From Nocardiopsis flavescens (GTDB lineage Bacteria; Actinomycetota; Actinomycetes; Streptosporangiales; Streptosporangiaceae), in the NCBI RefSeq assembly GCF_900141985.1, contig NZ_FQZK01000004.1, forward strand, positions 328,829 to 392,828: DNA of 64,000 bases, read 5' to 3'. A program made the position numbers and the translations under genes. The notes beneath the pieces were generated by a model. That model ran no database searches, had not been told where the DNA came from, and saw nothing but the letters and a program-made list of their open reading frames with translations. Below, piece after piece: positions 31,951 through 40,837 of the stretch. The first letter of the stretch is position 1, and each line of letters begins with the position of its first letter.

Positions 31951-31980
31951 CCCCCGGGGCCGCGTGCGCGGCCCCGGGGG
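31951..31980. terminator. Bidirectional hairpin terminator
   Basis: Fourteen-base perfect arms CCCCCGGGGCCGCG / CGCGGCCCCGGGGG with a TG loop, between the BpsA-like gene and the convergent gene ending at 31988. Confidence 0.8.
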
Positions 31981-31987
31981 GCGGGGG

Positions 31988-32932
31988 TCAGCTCCCGGGG
32001 ACGGGCACCGTCTCCTCGGTGCCCGGGACCGCGCCCGGCTCGGGCTCGGAGGCCGGCTCGTCCTCGCGGAGGTTGACCAGGCGCCGGTAGAGCGGGTCGC
32101 GGAAGTTGCTGAGCGTCACGATGGGGCTGGCCAGGCTCACCCGGTCCTCCACCGACTCGGAGTCGGCGGGCTGCACCCACACCACCACCAGGTAGTGGCC
32201 GCTGACCGTGGCCTCCGCGGAGCTGTAGCCGGAGCCGAGGCGGTCGAAGGGGTCCGCGCCCGAGGGCGGGATGACGAAGCCGGGCTCGGGCGCGCCCTCG
32301 GGCGGCTCCTCGCCCTCGGGGACCTCGGGCTCGGCCATCGAGGCGGCCACCGCGCGGCTGCCCTCGACGTCGGCCAGGTTGAAGATCACCGCCGTGCCGA
32401 AGTAGTCGTCGCCCACGTAGGTGGCGCGCCCGACCTGGGTGCAGTCGGCGTCGGCCAGGGCCGCGACGACCTCCTCGCCCCACACCGCGGCGGCGCAGTC
32501 CTGCGACAGCTCGGAGTCGCGCAGGGTGAACTCCATGCCCCGGCTGGAGATCTCGGCGCTGCGGTCGCCGAACAGCTCGCCCTCGTTGAGGGGGCGGGCG
32601 TCGGCCTCGCGGTCGGCCAGCACCGCGTTCATGTCGTTGTCGCCCACGTCCTCGACGCTGTAGGCGACGGGCCGGGTCTGCGGCGGGGGCCCGTCCGCGC
32701 CGCCCTCCTCGCCCCGGTCCAGGTAGAGGACGACGCCCAGGCCGATCAGGGCGGCCACCAGGACGCCCCCGACGACGGCGATGAGGCGGCCGAACCGCCG
32801 GGGCTCCTGCTTGCGGCGCCCGCCGGCGCGGCGCCGGCCGCCCGTACGCGCGGCGCCCCCGGCGTCGTCGGGTTCGCTGTTCTTCCTCCGGCGTCCCGCT
32901 GTTCCGGACGCCGACGCTTCAGAAGGGGACAC
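31988..32932 (-). CDS. Membrane-anchored extracytoplasmic protein, paralogue A
   Basis: A 314-residue protein from the GTG at 32932, with GAGGAAAGG about 8 nt upstream; the longer open frame to 33133 has no ribosome site. A basic Arg/Lys-rich cytoplasmic tail (about 1-48) precedes one membrane segment (about 49-71), then a secreted domain. That domain holds a conserved pattern LRDSELSQDC..VWGEE..ALADADC (two Cys about 17 apart) shared with the next gene. Function not recognised. Its own terminator-promoter arrangement separates it from paralogue B. Confidence 0.7.
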   Translation of the reverse strand: MSPSEASASGTAGRRRKNSEPDDAGGAARTGGRRRAGGRRKQEPRRFGRLIAVVGGVLVAALIGLGVVLYLDRGEEGGADGPPPQTRPVAYSVEDVGDNDMNAVLADREADARPLNEGELFGDRSAEISSRGMEFTLRDSELSQDCAAAVWGEEVVAALADADCTQVGRATYVGDDYFGTAVIFNLADVEGSRAVAASMAEPEVPEGEEPPEGAPEPGFVIPPSGADPFDRLGSGYSSAEATVSGHYLVVVWVQPADSESVEDRVSLASPIVTLSNFRDPLYRRLVNLREDEPASEPEPGAVPGTEETVPVPGS

Positions 32933-33111
32933 CCAGTGGACCTTTCCTCGGATGACGGGCCCGCGTGTGCGCGGTGGAACCCGATTGCGCTCGGCGGGGG
33001 CGCGGCGGGGGGCCGGGGAGTCCCCCGGGAGCGGTGCGCGCGCCCCGCTCGACCCGGCCGTTGCAGGGCAGGTCGATCTGTCCGAGATCCTATCGGGACG
33101 TCCGGGGAACA

Positions 33112-33142
33112 CGAACGGCCGTGCTGGAAGCACGGCCGTTCG
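33112..33142 (-). terminator. Terminator between the two paralogous membrane-anchored proteins
   Basis: Fourteen-base perfect arms CGAACGGCCGTGCT / AGCACGGCCGTTCG with a GGA loop, 37 bp past the stop of paralogue B. Confidence 0.85.
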
Positions 33143-33178
33143 TCCGCGGGTGCGCGGTGGGGCGCCGGAGCGCCGCCG

Positions 33179-34333
33179 CTACTCCTGCTGCGCCTGGGCG
33201 GCGATCACCTCGTTGTAGACGTAGGGGACCGCGTTCATGGACGCCACGGTCACCTTCGCCAGGTCGGTGTCGTCCCCGGGCGGGCTGCCGTCGGTGCGGG
33301 CCACCCAGAACACCGCCAGGTAGTGGCCCATGACCTGCGAGGTCGCCTCGCTGTAGCCGTCCTGGAGGCCGGGGACCTCGTCGCCGGTGCGGCTGAGCAG
33401 GAACCCGGCCCCGGTCTCGGCGTTGCCCGGGTCCAGGGACGCCTCGACCTCGGCGGCGGCGTCGGCGTCGGACAGGTCGAACAGGGTGACCTGCGCGACG
33501 TACTCCTCGTCGGCGTCGGTGTACACGCCCGAGGCCGCGTTGACGCAGTTCGCGTCGATGAGGCTCTGGCCCAGCCCCTCGCCCCACACCAGGGAGGTGC
33601 AGGAGTCGGTGACCGCGCCGTCGCGCAGCTCCATCTCCATGCCGTCCAGCTCGATCTCCTGGACGGGGTCGAACACCGCCTCCCGGGTCATCGGCTCCAG
33701 GCCCTCGGGGCGCTCGTTGATGGGCCCGAAGACCTCGTCGCGGTTGGGATTGGACATGTACAGCTGCGGCGTGATGGTGCTGTGGCCCTCGGGCGGGACG
33801 ACGACGCTGCCGTCGCCGCCGGACGAGGTGCCGCCCGTCCCGGTGAAGAGCTGGTAGGACAGCAGGCCCAGCAGCGCCACCAGGGCCAGGACGAACGCCC
33901 CGATGAGCAGGCCCAGCACGGCGGTGCCGCGCTTGCGCTTGCTCTGCTCGGCGAGCGTGTACACGATCTGGTTGGGCCGGTCGCCCAGGACCGACACCTT
34001 CTTGATCGCGGAGGCGGAGAACGCGGAGACGCGGTTCACCCCGCCCTTCCTGCCGTCCCTGGCCGGTGCGGCGCGGCGGGATCCGCCGCGGCGGCCTCTG
34101 CGGCCCCCGGCGTCGTCGCCGGTACCGTCCGCCTCCGGGTCCTGCCCGTCCTGCCGGTCCTGTTCGTCGACGGGGGTGTGACCGTACTCGGCGGAGAAGT
34201 CCTCCTCCGGGTCGTAGTCGTATTCCTCGTCATGGCCGTAGTCGTCGGCGTGGTCGCGGGTACGGCCTGTGTCGGCGCGGCGGGATCCGCCGCGGCGGCC
34301 TCTGCGGCCGTACCCTGACTCGGCTCTGCTCAC
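33179..34333 (-). CDS. Membrane-anchored extracytoplasmic protein, paralogue B
   Basis: A 384-residue protein from the GTG at 34333; TTG codons at 34345 and 34351 give longer forms, with no clear ribosome site for any of the three. The cytoplasmic part has two copies of a GRRGRRGGSRR motif around an acidic Asp/Glu/Tyr-rich stretch, then one membrane segment (VLGLLIGAFVLALVALLGLL) and an extracytoplasmic domain. The domain shares the two-Cys pattern LRDGAVTDSC..VWGEG..LIDANC with paralogue A, plus the C-terminal GHYLAVFWVARTDG (GHYLVVVWVQPADS in A). Not a family I can name. Confidence 0.7.
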   Translation of the reverse strand: MSRAESGYGRRGRRGGSRRADTGRTRDHADDYGHDEEYDYDPEEDFSAEYGHTPVDEQDRQDGQDPEADGTGDDAGGRRGRRGGSRRAAPARDGRKGGVNRVSAFSASAIKKVSVLGDRPNQIVYTLAEQSKRKRGTAVLGLLIGAFVLALVALLGLLSYQLFTGTGGTSSGGDGSVVVPPEGHSTITPQLYMSNPNRDEVFGPINERPEGLEPMTREAVFDPVQEIELDGMEMELRDGAVTDSCTSLVWGEGLGQSLIDANCVNAASGVYTDADEEYVAQVTLFDLSDADAAAEVEASLDPGNAETGAGFLLSRTGDEVPGLQDGYSEATSQVMGHYLAVFWVARTDGSPPGDDTDLAKVTVASMNAVPYVYNEVIAAQAQQE

Positions 34334-34475
34334 GGTCTTCTTCAATGTCAACCCGTGGTCTGCTCGAAAGGTACGGGGGCACGTGCGGGCACGTCGTCAC
34401 CCTCGTGGGTGTGGAAGTGGAATGCGTGCGCGGTCGCCGCGCCCGTGCGAGACGGGCGGGCGCCCTTCCCCGTGT

Positions 34476-35576
34476 CTACTCGGGCTTCGTCCCGGAATCG
34501 GTTCCCTCGTCGTTCGAGGTCGAGCCCTCGCTACTAGATCGCTCCGGGCTCGGGTGGTATTCCGTCCCGGCACCGCCGACCGAGGACCCGAGGTCGGAAT
34601 CCCCCGTGTCCGCGGTGCTGTAGACGGTGCTGTCGTTACCCATCTCACCGTCGCCGGTGGGCCCGAACACCTGGGTCCCGGCGTCGGCGCCGTGCGGGAC
34701 GACCGCCGTGGAGAACCGGTCCAGGCGGCGGCCCGCCCAGACGAAGTAGGCCAGGGCGCCGGCGAAGACCAGGATCGAGGTCCAGTTGTTCAGGCGCAGG
34801 CCGAAGAAGTCGTTGGCGGGGTCGACCCGCAGGTACTCGATCCAGAAGCGGCCCACGCAGTAGCCCATGACGTACAGGGCGAACAGGCGCCCGCCCTGGA
34901 GGGAGGACTCGAAGCGGCGTCCGGCCCAGGCGAGCAGGACGGCCAGGCCCAGGCACCACAGGGACTCGTACAGGAAGGTGGGGTGGTAGGTGGAGACGCC
35001 GAACTCCATGCCGGGGCGCAGGTGGCCCTCGGGGTAGGGCTGGATCTCCACGGCCCAGGGCAGGTCGGTGGGGCGGCCGAACAGCTCCTGGTTGAAGTAG
35101 TTGCCCCAGCGGCCCAGGGCCTGGGCCAGGGGCAGGGTGGGGGCGATGGCGAAGGAGAGCTTGGTCATCGACAGGCCGCGCTTGCGGGCGACGAGCCACA
35201 CGCCGACGGCGCCCAGGGGGATGGCGCCCCAGATGCCGAGGCCGCCCTCCCACACGTAGAGGGCGCGGATGGGTTCGCGGCCCTCGGCGAAGTACAGCTG
35301 CGCGTCGCTGACGACGTGGTAGAGACGGCCGCCGATGAGGCCGAGGATGACCGCCCACACCGCCATGTCCAGGATGGTGCCGGGCTCGCCGCCCATCGTC
35401 TTCCAGCGGCGTTCGCTCCACAGGACGGCGACGATGACGCCGGCCAGGATGCACAGGGCGTAGAAGTGGATCTCCAGGGGCCCGATCGGGATCGAGTTCA
35501 CCTGCGGGCTCGGGATCGCCGCGAGGGCGCGGCCGGTGGCGGCCGCGCCCTCGCTGGCTGTCGACGACAGTGTCAC
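34476..35576 (-). CDS. lgt: Prolipoprotein diacylglyceryl transferase
   Basis: A polytopic membrane enzyme. The GTG at 35576 gives 366 residues; the frame is open to a GTG at 35639 that overlaps the DsbA stop, giving 387. Lgt signatures are the GGRLYHVVSD loop, GGLGIWGAIPLG and GRWGNYFNQELFGRPTDLPWAVEI. The long Ser/Asp/Glu-rich C-terminal tail (about 70 residues) is common in actinobacterial Lgt. It moves diacylglycerol from phosphatidylglycerol to the lipobox cysteine of prolipoproteins such as the LivK protein in this window. It is downstream of a DsbA-like gene and probably in the same transcript. Confidence 0.95.
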   Translation of the reverse strand: MTLSSTASEGAAATGRALAAIPSPQVNSIPIGPLEIHFYALCILAGVIVAVLWSERRWKTMGGEPGTILDMAVWAVILGLIGGRLYHVVSDAQLYFAEGREPIRALYVWEGGLGIWGAIPLGAVGVWLVARKRGLSMTKLSFAIAPTLPLAQALGRWGNYFNQELFGRPTDLPWAVEIQPYPEGHLRPGMEFGVSTYHPTFLYESLWCLGLAVLLAWAGRRFESSLQGGRLFALYVMGYCVGRFWIEYLRVDPANDFFGLRLNNWTSILVFAGALAYFVWAGRRLDRFSTAVVPHGADAGTQVFGPTGDGEMGNDSTVYSTADTGDSDLGSSVGGAGTEYHPSPERSSSEGSTSNDEGTDSGTKPE

Positions 35577-35625
35577 TGCTCTGCTCTCGGGTTCGCCCCG
35601 CGTGCGGGGGGTGTCTTCAGGGGTG

Positions 35626-36603
35626 CTACTGCGCCTCACCCCCGTCGGCCAACGGCTGGGTCTCGACCTTACCGGGGTCGGCGGAGGCGATCGCCTCGGA
35701 GAGTCCGCGGACCGTCATGGCGGTGTTGTTGTCCAGCAGGACGCCGTTGATGTAGACGGAAGGGGTGCCGCGGAAGGCGCTGTCCCCGCTGTAGCGAGTG
35801 TAGGCGGCGCCGGTGGCGTCGATCAGCTCGCCGGTGTAGGTGCCCTCCAGGAACCCCGGGTCGTGGCCGTTGTCCGCGCCCCAGGCCAGCAGGTCGGACA
35901 GGACCATCGTGCCCAGGGTCTCCTGGCCGATCTGCGCCACGGCGTCCTCGGTGAGGGCGGGGAGGAACTCCTCGGTGAACTCCGTGACGACGGCGGCCTC
36001 CTCCTCCAGGCGGGCGTCGAACTCCTCCTGCTGGGCGGCGGAGGTGTCCAGTCCGGCGAACCACTCCCGGAGCTGCTCGGTGGAGAAGCCCTCCCGGCCC
36101 TCGGTGGGCTGGTTCTCGAAGAGGACGTCGTTGTACTGGACGAAGACGCCGTGGTCGGCGGCGATGCGGGCGGCGGCCCCGCCGCGCAGGGAGTTGCTGC
36201 TGATGGGGACCTGCTGCTGGGCGAAGATGCTCACCGGGCGGAAGTGGACGATCGCCTCGCCCTGGGCGGCGCGCTCCTTGAGCAGGCCGCCGTTGGTGAG
36301 CTCGAACTGGCGGCAGGCGGGGCACTGGTAGTCGGCGTAGACCTCGACCACGGGGGCCCGGGCCCCCTCCTGGGCCATGACGACGCTGCCGTCCTCCTGG
36401 AGGGTCTGGGCCGCCAGGGGGCCGGTGTAGCCCTCGTCGCGGTCGGAGTTGAGCACGGCGTAGCCGATGCCGACGATGAGGACGATGACGGCGGCGGCGA
36501 CGCCGACGACGATGAGGTTCCGGCGCCGGGCGGCGGCCTTCCTCTCCTTGGCCCGCTGCTCCTTGAGCCGTTCACGGGCGCGCTTGCGCGCTTCGCTCCC
36601 CAT
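35626..36603 (-). CDS. DsbA-like membrane-anchored thioredoxin-fold protein
   Basis: A 325-residue protein begun at the ATG at 36603. A basic tail (1-29) precedes a single membrane anchor (about 30-50), then a thioredoxin-fold domain with active-site CPAC at 94-97 inside VYADYQCPACRQF. The cis-proline loop RGTPSVYING lies near the C-terminus, with an inserted helical region between. The family (DsbA/BdbD-like) introduces or shuffles disulfides in secreted proteins. A MauE/DoxX-like membrane protein gene sits 47 bp upstream; such pairs suggest a reoxidation partner. The gene ends next to, or overlapping, lgt. Confidence 0.93.
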   Translation of the reverse strand: MGSEARKRARERLKEQRAKERKAAARRRNLIVVGVAAAVIVLIVGIGYAVLNSDRDEGYTGPLAAQTLQEDGSVVMAQEGARAPVVEVYADYQCPACRQFELTNGGLLKERAAQGEAIVHFRPVSIFAQQQVPISSNSLRGGAAARIAADHGVFVQYNDVLFENQPTEGREGFSTEQLREWFAGLDTSAAQQEEFDARLEEEAAVVTEFTEEFLPALTEDAVAQIGQETLGTMVLSDLLAWGADNGHDPGFLEGTYTGELIDATGAAYTRYSGDSAFRGTPSVYINGVLLDNNTAMTVRGLSEAIASADPGKVETQPLADGGEAQ

Positions 36604-36650
36604 GGTGGTGTTCCTTCTGTTCCTGAGTAGGGGTGGTCGTGGGCCGCGGG

Positions 36651-37163
36651 TCAGCGGAAGAGGCCGAGCGGGCGGTCCAGGGCGAGGGGTGAGCGGGGCC
36701 ACAGGGCGATGAAGGCCCCCAGGGCGGCGAAGCCGATGTCGCGGGCGATGGACAGGCCGTAGGTGGTCTCGCCGGGGTCGACGGCGCCGCCGCCGCCGAA
36801 GCAGCCGCAGTCGATGCTCAGGCCGCGGGCCATGGCCGAGAGGATCCCGGCGATGAAGACGACCATGAGCAGCGCGGTGACGGCGCCGGTGAAGCGGGTG
36901 GCCAGGCCGACGAGCAGGAGGACGGCCAGGGCCAGCTCGAAGAGGGGCAGGGTGTAGCCGATGAGGCGGGCGACCTCGTGCGGGAAGAGGTCGTAGGCCT
37001 CCACGGCCTGGACCGACAGCGCGGGCGGGTACTTGGAGACGGCCGCGTAGACGAGGATCCCGGCGAGGGCGAGGCGGCACGCGAGGGTGAGCCAGGGCTG
37101 GAGGGCGGACCAGCGCGACCCGGGGGCGGGGGCGGGGGCGGGGGATTCATCGGGTGTGTCCAT
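36651..37163 (-). CDS. MauE/DoxX-family redox-associated membrane protein
   Basis: A 170-residue protein with about four membrane segments, begun at the ATG at 37163; the open frame to 37217 is upstream readthrough. A Pro-rich N-terminus precedes the core. The CGCF motif (C119, C121) after the third membrane segment matches MauE/DoxX-type proteins, which work with a secreted thioredoxin partner in disulfide chemistry. Its position immediately upstream of the DsbA-like gene supports joint action. No mau or dox genes are nearby, so the specific role is inferred. Confidence 0.82.
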   Translation of the reverse strand: MDTPDESPAPAPAPGSRWSALQPWLTLACRLALAGILVYAAVSKYPPALSVQAVEAYDLFPHEVARLIGYTLPLFELALAVLLLVGLATRFTGAVTALLMVVFIAGILSAMARGLSIDCGCFGGGGAVDPGETTYGLSIARDIGFAALGAFIALWPRSPLALDRPLGLFR

Positions 37164-37440
37164 GTCGGTGGCCTTCGGGACTCGGGGGCCGATTAGCTGC
37201 ACTCTGCACCCATTCAATCGCTCTCAGTGATCACACAGAGCCTACCGGCTGTGACCACCCGGCGACTCCGGGCACCGGTACCGGGGTGCGGGACGGACCG
37301 GACCCCGGCGCCGGTCACCGACCATCAGACCACCGCGGGGCCCGCCCGCGCCGCCGTTGCGGGCGTTCCCAGGCCCCTTCTCACCCGATTCTCACCGGCT
37401 TAACCTTCTTAACCGGGCCCTTGACCGGCCCGGACGCGGA

Positions 37441-37471
37441 ACGGGCCGCCCCCGCTCGGGGGACGGCCCGT
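37441..37471 (-). terminator. Terminator after trpA
   Basis: Eight-base outer arms ACGGGCCG / CGGCCCGT plus a five-base inner stem with one bulge, 44 bp past the trpA stop. 37222-37440 holds the MauE-like promoter region; no gene seen. Confidence 0.7.
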
Positions 37472-37514
37472 GACCAGTGCCGCAGGTCCCCGGGACGGCG
37501 CCCGGGGGACCCCG

Positions 37515-38324
37515 TCAGCGGGACCGCACGCCCGCCGCCAGCTCCTGCGCGAACGACGTCACCGCGATGAGCCCCGTCTCCAGGTCCGGGGCGTCCAGCA
37601 CCCGCTGGCAGAACCCGGCGCCGACGATCACCCCGTCCGCGTAGCCGGCCACCTCGGCGGCCTGCGCCCCCGTGGAGATGCCCAGGCCCACGCACACCGG
37701 CAGCCCCGACCCGCGGGTGGCCTCGCGGGTGCGCCGCACCAGCACCTCGGCGGTGCCGGCCACCTGGGTGCGCGTCCCCGTCACGCCCATCAGCGACGCC
37801 GCGTACACGAACCCGCTGCACGCCGCCGCGGTCAGGGCCAGCCGCCGGTCCGTGGAGGAGGGCGCCACCAGGAACACCCGGTCCAGGCCGGCGGTGTCCG
37901 AGGCCGCCGTCCACTCCTGCGCCTCCTCGGGGATGAGGTCGGGGGTGATGACCCCCGCCCCGCCCGCCTTGGCGAGGTTCCCCGCGAACCGCTCCACCCC
38001 GTAGCGCTCGATCGGGTTCCAGTACGACATCACCAGCGCGGCCGCCCCCGTCCGCGCGGTCGCCTCCACCACGCAAAACACGTCGTCGGTGGTGGTCCCC
38101 GCCGCCAGCGCGACGTCGGCGGCCCGCTGGATGGTGGGGCCGTCCATCATCGGGTCGGAGTAGGGCAGCCCCACCTCGACGACGTCGCAGCCGCCCTCGA
38201 CCATGGCCTGGACGACCCGGATCGAGGACTCCACGTCGGGGAACCCCGCCGGGAGGTAGCCGATGAGGGCGGCCCGGCCCTCGGCCCGCGCCTGGGCGAG
38301 CTTGCTCTGCAGGGTCGTCATCAC
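37515..38324 (-). CDS. trpA: Tryptophan synthase alpha subunit
   Basis: A 269-residue TIM-barrel enzyme with catalytic Glu50 and Asp61 in [17 protein letters not shown]. The [13 protein letters not shown] and [15 protein letters not shown] segments are family-typical. It cleaves indole-3-glycerol phosphate to indole and glyceraldehyde 3-phosphate and passes indole to TrpB. The start overlaps the trpB stop by four bases (ATGA), a translational coupling. Last gene of trpCBA. Confidence 0.97.
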   Translation of the reverse strand: MMTTLQSKLAQARAEGRAALIGYLPAGFPDVESSIRVVQAMVEGGCDVVEVGLPYSDPMMDGPTIQRAADVALAAGTTTDDVFCVVEATARTGAAALVMSYWNPIERYGVERFAGNLAKAGGAGVITPDLIPEEAQEWTAASDTAGLDRVFLVAPSSTDRRLALTAAACSGFVYAASLMGVTGTRTQVAGTAEVLVRRTREATRGSGLPVCVGLGISTGAQAAEVAGYADGVIVGAGFCQRVLDAPDLETGLIAVTSFAQELAAGVRSR

Positions 38325-39538
38325 GCCTCGTCCTTACCGTCGATCAGGCCGAAGTAGGCGGCGGCGGTGTCCACGTCCTTGTCGCCGCGCCCGGAGAGGT
38401 TCACCAGGATCACCGCGCCGGGGCCCATCCGCTCCCCCAGCTTGCGCGCCCCGGCCAGGGCGTGGGCGCTCTCGATCGCCGGGATGATGCCCTCGGTGCG
38501 GCACAGCAGCCGGAAGGCCTCCATGGCCTCGGCGTCGGTGATCGCCTCGTAGTGCGCCCGGCCGGTGTCGGCCAGGTAGGCGTGCTCGGGGCCCACCGCC
38601 GGGTAGTCCAGGCCGGCGGAGATGGAGTGGCTGGGCAGCGTCTGCCCGTACTCGTCCTGGAGGACGAACGTGCGGGCGCCGTGGAACACGCCGGGGCTGC
38701 CGGAGCTGATGGAGGCCGCGGTGCGCGGGGTGTCCGCGCCGTCGCCGCCCGCCTCGAACCCGTACAGGGCCACATCGGTGTCGGGCAGGAAGGCGGCGAA
38801 GACCGCCATGGCGTTGGAGCCGCCGCCCACACAGGCGGCCACCGCGTCGGGCAGCCGCCCCACCCGCTCCAGGACCTGCTCGCGGGCCTCGGCGCCGACC
38901 ACGAAGTGCAGGTCGCGCACCAGCCGGGGGAAGGGGTGGGGGCCCGCGACCGTCCCGAACAGGTAGTGGGTGCGGTCCACGTTGGCGACCCAGTCGCGGA
39001 ACGCCTCGTTGATGGCGTCCTTGAGGGTGCGGCTGCCGATGGTGACCGGGACGACCTCCGCGCCGAGCAGGCGCATCCGGGCCACGTTGAGGGCCTGGCG
39101 GCGGGTGTCCTCCTCCCCCATGTAGATGACGCACTCCAGGCCCATCAGGGCGCAGGCGGTGGCGGTGGCCACCCCGTGCTGGCCGGCGCCCGTCTCGGCG
39201 ATGACGCGGGTCTTGCCCATGCGCCGGGTGAGCAGGGCCTGGCCCAGCACGTTGTTGATCTTGTGCGAGCCGGTGTGGTTGAGGTCCTCGCGCTTGAGCA
39301 GGACGCGGGCGCCGCCGCAGTGCTCGGAGAAGTTGCCGGCCTCGGTGAGGGCGCTGGGGCGGCCGGTGTAGTCCTTGAGGAGTCCGGCCAGCTCGGCCTG
39401 GAAGTCCGGGTCCAGGCGGGCCTTGTCCCACTCGGCCTCGACCTCGTCGAGGGCGGCGATGAGTGCCTCGGGGGCGAACCGGCCGCCGAAGCGGCCGTAG
39501 TGCCCGCGCGCGTCGGGCAGCTGCGGATCGTGGCTCAT
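38321..39538 (-). CDS. trpB: Tryptophan synthase beta subunit
   Basis: A 405-residue enzyme with PLP-binding Lys93 in [15 protein letters not shown], the phosphate-binding GGGSNAMA loop and [19 protein letters not shown]. It joins indole and serine to make tryptophan. It begins 258 bp after trpC, an unusually long gap for an operon, which holds the 21-residue Trp-containing mini-ORF and two hairpins; TTGTCCTT-type purine ribosome site AAGGACAG precedes the ATG. Confidence 0.98.
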   Translation of the reverse strand: MSHDPQLPDARGHYGRFGGRFAPEALIAALDEVEAEWDKARLDPDFQAELAGLLKDYTGRPSALTEAGNFSEHCGGARVLLKREDLNHTGSHKINNVLGQALLTRRMGKTRVIAETGAGQHGVATATACALMGLECVIYMGEEDTRRQALNVARMRLLGAEVVPVTIGSRTLKDAINEAFRDWVANVDRTHYLFGTVAGPHPFPRLVRDLHFVVGAEAREQVLERVGRLPDAVAACVGGGSNAMAVFAAFLPDTDVALYGFEAGGDGADTPRTAASISSGSPGVFHGARTFVLQDEYGQTLPSHSISAGLDYPAVGPEHAYLADTGRAHYEAITDAEAMEAFRLLCRTEGIIPAIESAHALAGARKLGERMGPGAVILVNLSGRGDKDVDTAAAYFGLIDGKDEA

Positions 39539-39621
39539 GGGGCTGTCCTTGTAGGGTGCGGGGCCGACGGCCCACCCCCTCGCGCGGGCGCACGGGAGGG
39601 TGCGCGCGTCGACCGTTCCGT

Positions 39622-39651
39622 GCGCCGCGGCGGTTCCTGGGCCCGCGGCGC
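39622..39651 (-). promoter_or_regulatory. Hairpin in the trpC-trpB gap, candidate attenuator stem
   Basis: Nine-base arms GCGCCGCGG / CCGCGGCGC with a 12-nt loop, 64 nt after the mini-ORF stop and about 80 nt before trpB. A second small stem GGGCC-GTC-GGCCC (39561-39573) lies nearer trpB. Confidence 0.45.
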
Positions 39652-39715
39652 GTTTCTGACGTGGGTCAACGCGGCGACGGGAACCCGGGCCCGCGCACGG
39701 TGCGCGGCGGGTCCC

Positions 39716-39781
39716 CTAGAGCCATCGCCATCGGCGGCCGGTACGGGCCGTGATGGCGGTGTGCGCCGTCGTTCCCCCCAT
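39716..39781 (-). CDS. Putative Trp leader peptide between trpC and trpB
   Basis: A 21-codon ORF beginning 15 nt after the trpC stop: the peptide starts MGGTTAHTAITARTG and ends Arg-Arg-Trp-Arg-Trp-Leu, so two of its last four residues are Trp. It is followed by hairpins (a CCGCGCA/TGCGCGG stem and the nine-base stem at 39622-39651) before trpB. This is the arrangement expected of a ribosome-mediated attenuator. The ribosome site is weak (GGACGG). Too short for homology judgement, and no U-tract follows the hairpins, so the role is inference. Confidence 0.5.
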   Translation of the reverse strand: MGGTTAHTAITARTGRRWRWL

Positions 39782-39796
39782 GGAGCCGTCCGTCCC

Positions 39797-40603
39797 CTAG
39801 TTCCGGTCCCGCAGGGCGGGGTGCGCCCCGGCGGTGACCAGGTCGGCGACGGCCTCGCGCGGGTTGCGGCCGCGCACCAGGCTCTCGCCGACGAGGACGG
39901 CTCCGGCGCCGGCACCGGCGTAGGCCAGCAGGTCGTGCGGCCCCCGGATGCCGGACTCGGCGATCTTGACGATGTCGGAGGGGAGGCGGGGGGCGAGCCG
40001 GGCGAAGGTGTCCCGGTCGACCTCCAGGGTCTTGAGGTTGCGCGCGTTGACGCCGACGACGGTCGCCCCGGCGTCCAGCGCCCGGTCGGCCTCGTCCTCG
40101 TCGTGCACCTCCACCAGCGGCATCAGGCCCAGGGAGCGGGCCCGCTCCACCAGGGAGACCAGGGCCTCCTGGGGCAGGGCGGCGACGATGAGCAGGACCG
40201 CGGAGGCGCCGAAGGCGCGGGCCTCCCACAGCTGGTAGGAGCTGACGACGAAGTCCTTGCGCAGCAGCGGGGTGTCGACGGCGCGGGCGACGGCGCGCAG
40301 GTCGGCGAGGCTGCCGTTGAAGCGGCGCTGCTCGGTGAGGACGCTGATGAGGGCGGCCCCGCCCGCCTCGTAGTCGCGGGCCAGCGCGGCCGGGTCGGCG
40401 ATGGCCGCCAGCGGGCCCTTGGAGGGGCTGGCGCGCTTGACCTCGGCGATGACGTGCACTCCGGGGCGGCGCAGGGCGGCTTCGGCGTCCTTCGGGGTGG
40501 GCGCCGACGCGGCCTGCTCCTTGAGCTCGTCCAGGGGCAGGGCCTCCTGCCGCTCGGCCAGGTCGGCGCGTACTCCGTCGAGGATCTCGTCGAGCACGCT
40601 CAC
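39797..40603 (-). CDS. trpC: Indole-3-glycerol phosphate synthase
   Basis: A 268-residue TIM-barrel enzyme from the GTG at 40603 with GGGAGCGG upstream. Signature [41 protein letters not shown] and [14 protein letters not shown] contain the substrate-binding Lys and Glu residues. It closes the indole ring from carboxyphenylamino-deoxyribulose phosphate. The preceding step (TrpF) is missing as a separate gene here and is expected to be done by PriA at 50937. A 34-codon ORF overlaps its start (40600-40704). Confidence 0.97.
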   Translation of the reverse strand: MSVLDEILDGVRADLAERQEALPLDELKEQAASAPTPKDAEAALRRPGVHVIAEVKRASPSKGPLAAIADPAALARDYEAGGAALISVLTEQRRFNGSLADLRAVARAVDTPLLRKDFVVSSYQLWEARAFGASAVLLIVAALPQEALVSLVERARSLGLMPLVEVHDEDEADRALDAGATVVGVNARNLKTLEVDRDTFARLAPRLPSDIVKIAESGIRGPHDLLAYAGAGAGAVLVGESLVRGRNPREAVADLVTAGAHPALRDRN

Positions 40604-40704
40604 TGGTTACCGCTCCCTATCGTCGTGGCCGGTCGCGGCGCTCGCGCCGCAGGGCGGGCCGCAGGGGCGCGCGGCCGTGCCGCCGTCGCACCGTGTGCGC
40701 TCAT
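40600..40704 (-). CDS. Small ORF translationally coupled to trpC
   Basis: A 34-residue Ala/Pro/Arg-rich reading frame beginning [14 protein letters not shown] with a good GGAGG ribosome site 8 nt upstream. Its TGA stop overlaps the trpC GTG (GTGA). It contains no Trp. Either a coupled leader ORF for trpC or chance; composition alone does not prove coding. Confidence 0.35.
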   Translation of the reverse strand: MSAHGATAARPRAPAARPAARAPRPATTIGSGNQ

Positions 40705-40730
40705 CGTATCGACCTCCGGGGCCGGCAACG

Positions 40731-40771
40731 CCGCCGCCCCCGCGCACACGGCGTGTGGGCGGGGGCGGCGG
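40731..40771 (-). terminator. Long hairpin terminator before trpC leader
   Basis: Arms of about 18 bp (13 + 5 with one mismatch) around a short loop, 66 bp past the CD225 stop; it separates the CD225 transcript from trpCBA. Confidence 0.75.
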
Positions 40772-40837
40772 GGGCGGCCCCTCCTGGTACGTCCCGAACG
40801 CGTGGTCCGGGCCGCGGGGACGGGCGGGGCCCGGCGG

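Noticed and set aside
32933..33133. N-terminal extension of membrane protein A
   Set aside because: The GTG at 32932 has a good ribosome site, while the upstream part lacks one and overlaps a terminator-like stem.
39535..39915. Minus-strand 126-codon frame over the trpC-trpB gap
   Set aside because: It overlaps trpC in a different frame and is Arg/Pro/Ala-rich; the short Trp-containing frame is more meaningful. I found no TrpX/TrpM-like protein here.
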